The notes below the pieces were generated by a model that saw nothing but the letters and a program-made list of their open reading frames with translations, was not told where the DNA came from and ran no database searches. The position numbers and the translations under genes are program-made. DNA of 64,000 bases from Prorocentrum cordatum. Taxonomy: Eukaryota > Sar > Dinophyceae > Prorocentrales > Prorocentraceae. Below, in pieces: positions 43,851 through 54,402 of this stretch. The number at the start of each line of letters is the position of its first letter. Position 1 is the stretch's first letter. The stretch spans positions 1-64,000 of the forward strand of contig CAUYUJ010022043.1 of assembly GCA_963575745.1 (NCBI GenBank), written 5' to 3'.

Positions 43851-45023
43851 TCAAGAGTCGTAGTTGCCTCCCTCGGTCATTTTGGGTACATTGCGTGGCT
43901 TGATGCCAGCTTCTTTGTCTGCTTTCTGTTTTTCTTTATGTTTAATCCTGGCATCGGTTGGCAATGCTGTCTGTTGCCCTGTCCGAGGTGAGCTAAGTGT
44001 CGAAAAATTCGGGAATTGAAAAGGGCGCGCGGCCGCGCTCAATCGAAGGGGGAGGGAGACATCGATGATCGCCACTCGCCTTGAGCGTGGACGTGAGCTG
44101 CCATCTCCCACGAGAGTCGGTTCCGGCTGCTCCCAGTACAGTCGGGTACGGATGTTGGTAACACCATTGGGTAACGGTGCGTTGTATTTGTGCCCGATAG
44201 GCTGGTCCTGGATCTTGGTGTCTTGAATAATCGCGCTGTCGTCCAGGTTCATCGCCACCCGTCTAACAACATGATCCCACGCGGGGCAATTCTTAGGAGA
44301 CTGAACGTAAGTTCGAGCTCCTTTATCAACTCGAGTATGGATACTATGATGTACTGCGCTTGTGTGATTTCTCTGCGTTTCATGTAAATCCATATGATCC
44401 ATTAGCCTTGCGGTCATGATCGCTAGCGTCTTGTTGCGCCATTCGGCCTTCTGGGCACCTTGTCGATGCCAATCTAGAATATGCGAAATAGGTTCTGCAG
44501 GTTTCCCTGCTAGGTTGTATGCACATCGCCATAGGTTGGTCGGGATGCACCTACAAGTAGTCGCCACTTGCAAATATGACCCGCTGGGCAACGTGTTAGC
44601 GCGGTCGTACTTGAGGCCGAAGTGGCAGAAACGCATACGCATGACTTGCAAATCAAGATCTTCAATAGCTTCTCGTATGGGACCTGGTTTCCAGAAGTCT
44701 CCCGGTGGCCCCACAAGTACAATGGTCATGCGTAGAGCCCGAGCCTTGGACATCAAATTTTGGATGCGCTGGTAGCGCGGCCCTGCCCTCTTACCAGGCA
44801 GCCCCACGTGCCAATCAGCAGGTGTTGCCACCCGCAACAGTTGGTAATCACCCGAGAGTGATGCACCCAAATACTGTGCACCAGTGGATACGTCTGTATG
44901 TGTAATACGGTCACACATGTATCCACGGGCTTGGAGTTCAGCGCAAGCTGTCCGTATATCCTCAATGACAAATCCACGAGAATGATAATGATGAGGCGAT
45001 CCTTCTTTTTCTGCAGCGGCCAC
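43851..45023 (-). pseudogene. Element B Pol-region frame with GPP motif
   Basis: A 390-codon frame, the longest intact one in this part: YMCDRITHTDVSTGAQYLGA, LRMTIVLVGPPGDFWKPGP, MRFCHFGLKYDRANTLPSGS, then NLAGKPAEPISHILDWHRQG with a hairpin insert inside. The GPP ... FCxFGL ... PS order recalls the PPC-type domain of element C, hinting at a decayed second copy. No catalytic assignment can be made. Confidence 0.45.
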
Positions 45024-45280
45024 TCAGCCTGCTCGCGGCAGCCGCGCAGCCGGGCTTGCCGCGGCCCCTGGCACGCACAGCCGGTGCCTGGGCAAAGAAT
45101 GCAGGTTTCCCCGCGCTTGCTGACAGCACCTGAGTGTTCGGCCTGTCTGAGCACGCGCAACTGGCCGTGGCGCGCGCCTGCCCCCGTCGCTCGTTCGGCG
45201 ATGGGGGCGTCCAAATGCCTGTGCCATGCTGAGCTGCAGAGCCGCTGCTCGAAATAAAAATACCAAACTTTTCAGCGGCA

Positions 45281-46343
45281 TCATCCCCTTTCCGCAGGTT
45301 TCCCTGCCTGCGCGTCGGGAGGCGTCCACTTCGCGCCCTCCTCGTACATGGCCTGATATATCTTCGCATGCAAATTGCGCAGGGCGAAGTCCTTGTCGGC
45401 CGAGGTAGGGTAAGTCCAAAAGGACATATTCCTGCGATGCCATGTCTTCAAGGTGTCGTTCACCAAAGACTGGATCGTGAAAGTGAGGGTCTCCTCGTTG
45501 ATGGAGGAACTGATGCCCTTCGAATCTTGTGACATCATACATGCGTGGGCATCATTCACAGCAGGTGTCCTTGCAATTGGCTCTGGATCAGATGTCTCCT
45601 TGAAGACTTCGCGCTGAGGATTGGCCGCAATAATAAAAGACATCGACCCTTGATCCTCAGTAGCCGCCCCGTTCTCGTCAGCCTTGAGTGCCAGATGTCC
45701 AGAAGGTGTCTTCATCAGGTCGAATACTCCGGCACCCCTTCCGAGTAGAATATTATACATCTCCGCGCCAGGGATGATCATCTTCTCGTGCCCCTGCTCC
45801 AGGATCAGGATGGCCCCCATGTTGGACATGCTCCTCAGACCCAGGATGGAAGTGAGGTTTTCCCCAGAACCTTCAGGTACATTTGCTTAGTGCGCATCGA
45901 GTCTCGAGCAGGTGCCCCGCCGGATCTCCCCTTTCTTTGCGTGCAATCTTGCAGTGCAGGGATTTATCGCACATCGCAGCGCCATGCCCCACTCCTGACA
46001 CGTCAAGCCTCTTCGTCAGGTTCAGCCTCTTAATGGCGCGTCCGTGGGGGCGCGATACCTGCTCAAAGGTCTGCGCCGTCTTTGAACCAATAATATTGAT
46101 ATTACTACCAAAATCCAGAAGAATAGTCAACATACTACTAATCATAGTTCCACTGTTAGCTGCCAAGGCTAGTTCGTGGCGTTCACCAAATAGTCCAGGC
46201 ACTTCAGACACTGTCGTGTCATGCGTGCCTTTGCGGCGCCTCTGCTCCAACACCCACTCGTTTCGTGAAAAAGATGTGGAGACATTCATATATCCACGAG
46301 CCTCTCCTTCCGTAGTAGGATTCCCTTCCAAGGTCCAGACCAT
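45281..46343 (-). pseudogene. Element B aspartic protease
   Basis: Retroelement pepsin-like protease that cuts the polyprotein. From 46,343 the frame reads LALAANSGTMISSMLTILLD then FGSNINIIGSKTAQTFEQV, so the catalytic D-T/S-G box is DFGS here; the missing Thr/Ser suggests loss of activity. After a frameshift near 45,850 the second half follows (MGAILILEQGHEKMIIPGAE, GHLALKADENG). Hairpin inserts at 45,294, 45,561 and 45,907. Confidence 0.65.
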
Positions 46344-47119
46344 CGGATATTCGTCATACGTATATGGGTGTTATTTATCATACATACCGTATGCAACATA
46401 TCGCGTTTGCATATCCCACTATTGCCACTACGCGTGCTTGCGGGGCTTTCCGTCCTGCGCTGATTACGTGGACGAAGGTCTCGCCCATGCGGCATGTATG
46501 AGTGTGGAGACTGAAGCCACTGAGCGCTCCTGTCGGTAGCCCCTTCCATGCGCCTCAACCACGTATCGTTCGCCGGCGCCGGAGGTGGTGCTGATCTAGC
46601 AGGTGCCCCTGCGTTGTTATCGGTCTCTGCCACCAATGGCATAGGCGTGTCTATAGCAGGTGTCCCTGCAAGTGTGGTTGCCTCCGTTACTCGCCCCGCG
46701 TTGGCTGATGACGCAGGCTGCCCCGCTGGCGTCGCCATCGAGACTGCCGCGGCGCCCGCCATCTTCGCCGTGACGCGGTTGAGCTCTTCGCGGAGGTCCC
46801 TGAGCTCGTTCGCCCCATCGGAGTATATTCCCGGATAGCCTCTTGGGCTAGATAGGGTTGTCAGAAGAGAAGCCGGCGGGTGCTCGTGCGCCGCCGCACC
46901 CCTCCGCCCACCGCTCCACGTTCCCTTCTGTGGCTCCCCGGGTTCCGCAGCGTGTCCCGGAGCGCCTGTTCCAATACGTTCCCGTAGAACGTGCTCCAGA
47001 GGCCTCGCGAATCTTCCTGGGCAGCGAGCCCCCACGCGTGCAGGCTCGCGTGGACGCGTCGCTCTCAGCCCTTCAGGAGCGCGCCAGGCAAGCTTTCCAG
47101 CGCCACCACGCACGTGCAC
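46344..47119 (-). pseudogene. Pro/Ala-rich frame upstream of the protease
   Basis: Contains ANELRDLREELNRVTAKMAG (helical), AGQPA and AGTPA hairpin peptides and a run of Pro-rich linker. A 53-bp-period duplication (CAGGAGCGCGCCAGGCAAGC word at about 47,073 and 47,126) marks its right edge. No domain recognised. Confidence 0.4.
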
Positions 47120-49260
47120 AGCCCGTCAGGAGCGCGCCAGGCAAGCTTTCCAGCGCCACCACGCACGTTCAAAGAATGCTTGAGGCTACCTGACACGCAG
47201 TCGCACGTACCCGGGGACGCCTCGCCTGGGGCGAGGATCCGGGATTGGCGCGCCGGCGTAACTCGTAGAGCTTCCCTTAGCTAGTACCACGTAGAGCTCT
47301 TCATTATCGATGAGCTAGAGGAATGCCGGCGCGGGTGGGGCTAGTTGGTCGACCCGGCCAGAAAGGACAAAGTGGTGATTTTGGGTCGGTTTTGCTAATT
47401 TTTGAAAGATATTTGACCATTTATTTTGAGAAACCAGATTTTCCGCACCTGGAGTGGGTTATGCCGCGTCTGTCAGTCAAATCCTCAGGTCCGTAGATGC
47501 AATATTTCTATCAGAACACTTGGCGGAACTGACTTTCGATAAAAACATAAAAACGTGATTTTTCGAGTTGTTTGGGTCTTGCTCCAGACGCTTCCTGCAT
47601 GTGTACCGAGGAGCGCAGTGCGAGAAAAGAGCTCTACGAGGGCCCCGGCGGTAACCTGGTTGACGGTTTACCGCCGGGTCCAAGTTGCTGGAAGCTTAAG
47701 AGTAATTCCGCGGCGCTGCAGAGCTAGTTGGCAAGAAAAATCTCGACTGACCTTTTGGTGAATTTTGGTCGGTTGAAAATTTCGTTCTCGAAATTCATAC
47801 ATTCGTTAGAGCTCTAGTACTTTTTCCCGTGATATTCGATCTTATTCCCGCTCGCCGTCTCAATATCAGCTCGATCGGGTAGATACTACTGCCAAAAAGC
47901 ATCCCGGTGGGATCGGCTGTTTCGAGTCATCTTGACACGCGTTAACGGTTTTTTGTACTTAACTCGAGCTGTAGCTACAGAGCTGATACTTTCAGAAATC
48001 GATTCAGAATCATCTGGCGCGTTCGTCTGTTGCATCGAGAGGTCTGAACTCGGTCTGCTGCCCGAGCTAGGTCCGCGAAACTATTCGTATTGTTCGGGTC
48101 ATCTTGAGAGGTGCTGTCGGTTTCTGTACTTACCTCGGGTTTGGGGGGGCTACAGGGCTGGTAATCGCAGAAACTGATTCGGCGACATCAGGCGCGTCGG
48201 CCTGTTATGCAGAGGTCTGAAATCGGTCTGCTACTCGAGCTAGATCCGTAAAACTATCCGCATCGCTTGGGTCATCTTGACAGGGACTGTCGATTTTCTG
48301 TACTTAACTCGAGCCCCAGGGGAGCTACAGAGCTGATACGCACAGAAAACGATGCAGAATAATCAGGCACGTTCGTCTGTTGCATCCAGAGTCTGAACTC
48401 GGTCTGCTACTCGAGCTAGGTCCGCGATTCGTATCATTCGAGTCATCTTGAGAGGTGCTGTCTGTTTTCGCACGTAACTCGGGCTGTAGGAGAGCTACAG
48501 AGCTCATACGCACAGAAACTCATTCGGAATTATCAGGCACGTCCGTCTGTTGCATCCAGAGCTCTGATCTGGGTCTGCTACTCGGGCTAGGTCTGCAAAA
48601 CTATTCGTATTCTTCGAGTCATCTTGACAGATGTTGTCCATTTTCTGTATTGAATTCGGGCCGTAGGAGAGCTACAGAGCTGGTACGCACAGAAGCTGAT
48701 GCATAAGCATTGGGATCGTTCATCTGTTGCATCGAGAGGTCTGAACTCGATCTGCTACCCGAGCTAGGTTCACAAAACTAGTGGTATTCGGCCGACAATT
48801 TTTTCCAAATGATGGTCAATTTCTTAACTCAACTCGAGCTGCAGAGCAGCTCGAGAGCTCTTCGGCCGAAAGATCAGAAGACATCATGAGGCGCGAAGCA
48901 TTTAGACCCTTGGTTTGGGTCTATTGTGAGCGCAGACGCCAAACACGGATTCGTACCCTGCTATTTTCTCCCTAATGGTATTTTCTACACGCTGCAGATG
49001 AGCTATAGAAATGTTCAGCACAGCAATGGGATATCACTAGACGCCTGAGATCAGTCTGCTATCAGCGCTCGGACTGAAAAACTATTCGTTCTCTGCTAAT
49101 TCTTTGGACATAATATATGGTCAGGAAGCTCTACGAGTCCAACCGGCGGTGAGAAAGGTTGACGGTTTACCGCCGGCGCCCAGTTCCGGGCAGGCGAGAT
49201 CGTACCTGCACACGTTCGTGCCCTGAGCAGGGCGTTAAAAGGCTCTGACCTGAGCAGGTC
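47120..49260. repeat. Foreign-looking insertion in element B with 173-bp satellite
   Basis: No hairpin inserts and no retroelement frames here. A repeat of about 173 bp runs from 47,927 to 48,790 (TCATCTTGA at 47,927, 48,099, 48,272, 48,442, 48,619), with weaker copies to about 49,100. A block containing GGTTGACGGTTTACCGCCGG, able to fold on its upstream GGCGGTAA, occurs on both sides (47,628-47,690 and about 49,120-49,185) in direct orientation. I interpret it as a repeat element that entered B late. Confidence 0.7.
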
Positions 49261-49261
49261 G

Positions 49262-49837
49262 TTAAACTGGTTCAGTGTGAAAGGGACTTCCAGCACTGCT
49301 GGAAATCCCTCGCATGTGACGAAACCTGCATCTGGCCGCACTATATGCGCACCGCGTGCGGAGCAGTCTGAGGCGAGCGCAGGGGCACGCGCGGCGCCAG
49401 AGGCAGAGCCCGGGGTGGCGCTTCCGCGACGAGACGCGCGCGCGCGTCTCTCGCTTGGCTATCCGGGTTCTGGACAACAACAGGTCTTCACGGCGATTGA
49501 GTGATTCCTGATCTCCGGCAAGGGCGTAGTGGAACTCGGCAGTAATGAGGCCAACACCCCTGCAAATTGCGCAGGGGGCCTCACTTGCGGAACCTTCCAT
49601 GTTCCCAGCTTTTACATGAGCATGTGCCACTCGATCCCAGCATTGTGCATGGAACATGTGGCCGCACTGGAGCCGCCAGACTTGTCGTGGTTCATGAACT
49701 GGCCCAGGCACATGGCACATCGCCGTCGCTGATGATGGGCGGCGTTGCCGATGGCCTGATACGCGTCTGACGCTCCAGGGTGGATTCACCAGCCTCGAAC
49801 CAAATAGGTGATACCGTCGGTAGCTGCATTGATGCAA
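49262..49837 (-). pseudogene. RING-H2 finger frame in element B
   Basis: Reads VWRLQCGHMFHAQCWDRVAH (Cys-x-His-x2-His-x2-Cys core), then SEAPCAICRGVGLITAEF (last Cys pair). The first Cys pair, RRCAMCLGQFMNHDKSG, lies in the adjacent frame near 49,700-49,735, so one frameshift splits the finger. RING-H2 domains usually recruit ubiquitin-conjugating enzymes. Not a standard copia component. Confidence 0.6.
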
Positions 49838-51046
49838 GCATGGCTGGACTGCTCGCAGGTGTCCCTGCTGTATTGCGATTAGCAGGTTGCCCCGCGCGGC
49901 TCAGCATTCTGTTGGCCTGATGATCCTGATTTCGGCGCTGGCGGGTAGCCTGCATAGCCAAGTTGGCCTGCTGCGCCTCGTGAACGGCTAGGATCTCAGG
50001 GCGCAGCTCTCCCATGGTCGGTGGCAGTACTAGGCCTGGGGCCTGTTGCTGCACATCTTGATCCATGGGGGGGGGGGAGATATCCATAGTGAGGTATATG
50101 TCCTGGCACGCCTGATGCATGCCCTGAGCCGCGCGTCAGCTGCGACTGGTAGAAGTCGCCGGCCGTCGCCCGGACATATGGGTTCTCGGGCTGTGTTCCC
50201 ACTCGGGGAGTACCACTCAGCTGAGCGTGATAATCAGGATCGAGTGGATGATCCAGTGGTGCTGCTGTTGGACGTTCAGCAGACATTGGATCGCATGTCG
50301 GATGATTGAAACATGCTGGCACATCTCCAAACCGATTGGGGTTGTCCGGCGATGGATTTGGATCCGGAACATACTCCCAAGGCGGCGCCCAGTTGGCACT
50401 AGGGAGGTCAATCCCGTCCCTACGCATACTCTGAGCGGCCTCACGCATCTGCCGATACATCCATTCTCCATTCTTGCTGACCAACTAAACTCTCAGTTCT
50501 CTGTACGGCAGATTGGTCAGGAGAAGCAGGTTGCCCCGCATGTGGATGTGGCGATGCAAATGGCGATGTCGCCTGTAAAGCCTGATAGAGCTGCGGATCC
50601 ATCCGAATGCTTTAAAGCCTTGCCTGCAAGCTATTGTTGCTCCCAGCACTCTGTGGAGTTCCAAATGGTGTAGTAGCTCTGCTCACTGGAGCAAATGAAG
50701 CAGGTTGCCCTGCAGGTACTGGCAGTTGTTGTACATGAGCACGCCACGGATCGTTGACGTACAGAGTGTCGGAGGGCGTGATACAACTTGAAGTAATGCC
50801 TGTCACATCGGCGTTCTGAGCTTGTATCCATGATCCATCAGATCCCCCTGCAGGTGTCCCCGCATGATATGCGTCCATCATGAGCACGGTTGAGAACACG
50901 ACCTCCTGAACTGGAGGCGGATCGGGACACTTCAAATTGTAGGGTGTCTTTGGGATGAGCCAATCCTTCAAAAATGATGCATCGTTGCGGATCTCGTACA
51001 GATCTTCAATTTTACAGCTTGAATGCGGCTGATTACTGTCCCGCAA
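49692..51046 (-). pseudogene. Gln/Pro-rich accessory frames of element B
   Basis: Three consecutive frames (50,612-51,046; 49,996-50,484; 49,692-50,120) with SCKIEDLYEIRNDASFLKDW, MYRQMREAAQSMRRDGIDLP and Gln-rich VHEAQQANLAMQATRQRRNQ. Low-complexity and carrying five hairpin inserts (AGQPA/AGTPA). They link the Tpt1-like and RING parts. No domain recognised. Confidence 0.45.
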
Positions 51047-51094
51047 ATAAAGGATTGACCCATATCTGTCCCGCGCGATTGTCCTGACAGATAT

Positions 51095-51450
51095 GGCTGG
51101 GCAGAATCCCGATCAACTGGGCGATATGGGTTGGAGGAATCCTGCCATTCCAGCCCGCTGTCATGACGATGTCATTCGCTGAGTGCCAAATCGGAATACT
51201 GTCCCGCAGCAGGTTCTTCATGCTAACCGTGACCAGCACCTCGAAATCGACGCGCAGGCCGGACTGAATCCGACTGTCACCAGGAAGGTACGGGCAACCG
51301 TGGACAAGCTGTCTGCCCCTCTTCTTGCTGGTGTCGTCGGATCGGCATGACAATCCAATGATAAGGATACCCGGTATATTCTCTCATTGAGTTCCATGGA
51401 TGAAATAACAGGGCGCCCCAAGAGCGGACAGGTCCGAAATTCGCACACAC

Positions 51451-51483
<33 letters not shown>

Positions 51484-51870
51484 GGGGCACCGACCACCAG
51501 GGCTGCTGTGTCCGCTGCTTGGACGGACGAAATACATGTCGTGTTTCTCGGAGTACTTCAACTTCTTGTTCTCTTTCATCCCAGACTCATCAACCATGCC
51601 AATACGTTCCAGAACAGCATAAGCCTGGTACGCCCAGTGCTGGTCCTTGAGCTTGTAGCGCACCCTGTCCAGGTGCTTGCGGTGGTAAACCTCATATCCT
51701 TCGGCAGGTCAGTTGTTGAATCACTGTGATAATTCTGCCCATCCGTCGCACTCGTCATACGATGTTACTTCCAGAAGGAATATGTCCGACAATTGACCTC
51801 TATGAAAGGGCTTGTGACGGAAAGCCGTTGTCAGCCACTCTGAAACCTTGCGCTGATCGTCGTGCTTGAA
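51095..51870 (-). pseudogene. Tpt1/KptA-like RNA 2'-phosphotransferase domain in element B
   Basis: Tpt1 uses NAD+ to remove the 2'-phosphate left by tRNA ligation. Signatures in order on the minus strand: VSEWLTTAFRHKPFHRG and CDGWAELS (N-lobe L..LRH and DGW), ENKKLKYSEKHDMYFVRPSS with GHS (K-R-F...RAxQGHS box), FIHGTQ...NIPGILIIGL (HGT...IL..GL), YLPGDSRIQSGLR (PGD..I.SGxR) and WHSANDIVMTAGWNGRIPP (S.NGV.LT.G..G..P). The order and spacing fit the family. In-frame TGAs at 51,721, 51,709 and 51,384 and a TA microsatellite (51,451-51,481) interrupt it, so this copy is probably dead. Recognised from motifs only. Confidence 0.68.
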
Positions 51871-52949
51871 CTTCTGCTGGTTAATATCTTCTGATATGAA
51901 TATGTGTTCCATATATTCCCTTTCAGAGTCAAACGTGGGTACTGGGCGCTTCCGCAGAATGTTGCGCACTACGTGGCGCGTGTGTGACTCTGGGTTATGA
52001 TGAATAGCAGTGTCCACGATGTTGCATTGCACCACCATATATCGATCAGACCCGTCGTCAATCCGAGGATGACACGCTGGGTGGATCTTCATGCGATTGG
52101 ACGTGCGCATCTTGTCCCAGAACTCTCGGCACTCCGTTGGCACCTCCAAAGCGGGGGCAGGGCGCTCCGCTGAACTCTGAGCAGGTTGCCCCGCAGAACT
52201 CTGAGCAGGTTGCCCCGCGGAACGCGGGGCTGCCATTGGCGCGGCAGGCGCTGCGGCGCTCGCCGCCGATATGGCAGCGCCCGCAGATCCTCTGGGCGTC
52301 CGTGGAGTTCCTGGCGGGGCACTGATATCGAAGTCCTGGCGTTTCTTTTCCTTGATGTTGTAGGACTCGGCTGTCTTATCCCTGGGCGCCGTTCCCGGCG
52401 CCCTTGGCGTGGTGGCCAGTAGCTTGTCAGCGCCGCGCTTCGTAGAGGAAGCACCCCTTGCCCGTCCTTCCAGCGCGGGCACCCATCCTGTCCTGTGCGC
52501 CCGACCTGGTGGAGGGCCGCGACGTGGCAGAGGTTCCTTTGGAGTAGGCGCACTGGTGCCCTGAAATGCAGCTGCTGCGGCAGCCGCTGCTGGCCATCTG
52601 AATCGTTGTCGATCAGCAGGTTGCCCCGCATATCGCTGCTGCTTGCTGTCCCCAGGGTTGGGGTCACCTGGGCTCTTCCTTTTCTTTTTCTTAAGCTTAA
52701 GCTGATGGGACCAAGAGATGGGCTTGATGAATCAGAAGATGGAGGAAGATCGACCGCCTCTGGCTTTGGCTCAGGAGTTGCCTTTGCCATGGCTCCTGCC
52801 GGCGCCCCTTGCACGTAGCGCATGGGACCTCGGTCAGGATTCAGATCGACATTATCTGGCTTCCGGAGGGCCACATTCTTAATGGGGATATTGTGCTTAC
52901 CTGAAACCAAGTAAGTATCGGCGTTTCGACTTTCGACTACGCTTGTCAT
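51871..52949 (-). pseudogene. Element B accessory frame, Pro/Ala-rich, upstream of Tpt1-like part
   Basis: N-terminal part from 52,949 (VESRNADTYLVSGKHNIPIK, Ser-rich acidic stretch, SLSLRKRKGRAQ basic patch), a frameshift near 52,500, then Ala/Pro-rich linker with two tandem AGQPAQSS units and a folded-looking end (MKIHPACHPRIDDGSDRYMV, SHTRHVVRNILRKRPVPTFD, EYMEHIFISEDINQQKFKHD) leading into the Tpt1-like N-lobe. Function unknown. Confidence 0.5.
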
Positions 52950-52965
52950 AATTCAGCCATTGGCT

Positions 52966-54402
52966 TCAGCACGGTAAACAATCCACCTCCCAGGAGATAC
53001 ATCCATCTCTGGTGACAGCGTAATCGGGGTCGATCGGGGTAAATGTCTGACATGCAATGTCCGCGATACCCGAATTGCTGGACTCGTAGCCTTCAGGGGC
53101 AGCGTCCTCAACTTCCTCAGCCATCTCATCATCTTCATCTTCACCAGCTTCCTGTTGGCCTTCTTCTTCTGATGTATGATCGGCAGGTTTCCCCGCGCGC
53201 CACTCGCGATTGAATTGCACCAAATAGTGAGTAGGTATCAACTTCTTCCGAACGAGGTGTGAGTGAACTATTTCTTCAGCGGTGTCGCGGTCGTGATCTG
53301 TCTCCATCAGCTGCTCACGATATGGCGTAGTATTGGGATCAGTACAGTGACCCTGACCATCTCCATGAAACCAAACCCATGGCGTTCTTTTGAAATTCGG
53401 GCTTCTTGATGGGCGCCCCATGGGGCAGCCGAGCCTGCGTCAGCATAACGGGGCATGTGCAACAAACGCATCTATAGAGCTTTCGCTCCTCGATGATCAC
53501 CCTCGTGACGCCCCGCGTAACCATCTTCTCTTGTGATTTGGTAGGTCCCGCCTGTGAGCGCATGATATTGCCTGCATCATCTCGTTTGACCTGGCGAAGA
53601 GAATACCAGTGCCGAATTTGATGCTCACTCCAACCCTGAGCCAGCCAGTATTCCATCTGGCTTGCGGGTATGTGTTGGCGAGCCAATACAGCTTCAGCGT
53701 AGCCTTTCAGACGCTGCATGTCACCTTCTGGATGTTCTCCTCGTCGCAGTTGGTCATCGTGAGGCGGGCTTCCCCGCGAACGATCCCTCTAGTCGCCTGC
53801 CACGGCGAGGCCCTTGGGGTTCCCGCATCAGGAGGACAGGGGCGCTGAATGCCGCTCGAACGGGTCCGCGTACGATCTAGTAAGTGGCTGGGAGCTCGAC
53901 CGCGACGCATCATGCGGTCATTGTCTCCCCGTTCGTCGTCCTCGTCATCGTCGCGATAGTTCTTCTTCCCCACGGCTGGGCGGCTGGGCGATCGCTTCTG
54001 GCGGCTGGCGGATCGATCTGGCGAAGCGAAAGTGCATTGAACATCTTCGCTATGACCAAGCTCATATAGAATACGCTCCGACAGATCACCAGCGTCGCGA
54101 GGGCTCCCCCGCAGAGGATCACCATCGATTAATTTCACGTGTGTCGGATTTCCAACCACCCGGGGATATAGCACCGCATGTATTTCCTCATCTGTTGCAT
54201 GAATGGTACATTCTGAATCCGCGGGCGTCCCCGCCATGCCGAATTCACCTTCGATGGGCATGCGGAAGTTCTCGACAAACTCAATCTGTAGGTTGCTCCG
54301 CGATGGGTGCACCCAGCCATTCTGCCAAGTCGATGTCATTGTGGCCAATGGACACCTCCTCGAACAGCTCGTCGGCGAAATGCTCGAGGGCCATGCTGGC
54401 AC
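52966..54402 (-). pseudogene. Element B accessory frames after Gag, Cys-containing
   Basis: 54,402-53,707 reads VENFRMPIEGEFGMAGTPAD and EIHAVLYPRVVGNPTHVKLI, then Arg/Asp-rich sequence. 53,719-53,339 reads ASQMEYWLAQGWSEHQIRHW and YRCVCCTCPVMLTQA (three closely spaced Cys). 53,421-52,966 reads EEIVHSHLVRKKLIPTHYLV and an acidic tail. These overlap by short frameshifts and appear to be one original reading frame. Continues from Gag by a shift near 54,290. No domain recognised. Confidence 0.5.

Larger units (their letters stand above)
39132..46726 (-). repeat. 14-nt hairpin inserts in element B, Pol half (14 copies)
   Basis: Plus-strand starts: 39,132 (15 nt), 40,538, 41,170, 42,353, 42,467, 43,735, 44,497, 45,101, 45,294, 45,561, 45,907 (13 nt), 46,599, 46,656, 46,713. 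Typical forms: GCAGGTTGCCCCGC, GCAGGTTTCCCTGC, GCAGGTGTCCCTGC. Sense-strand loops are GCAA, GAAA, GACA, GGGA, GGCA, GCAG. Usually translated as AGQPA, AGKPA or AGTPA. Confidence 0.85.
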
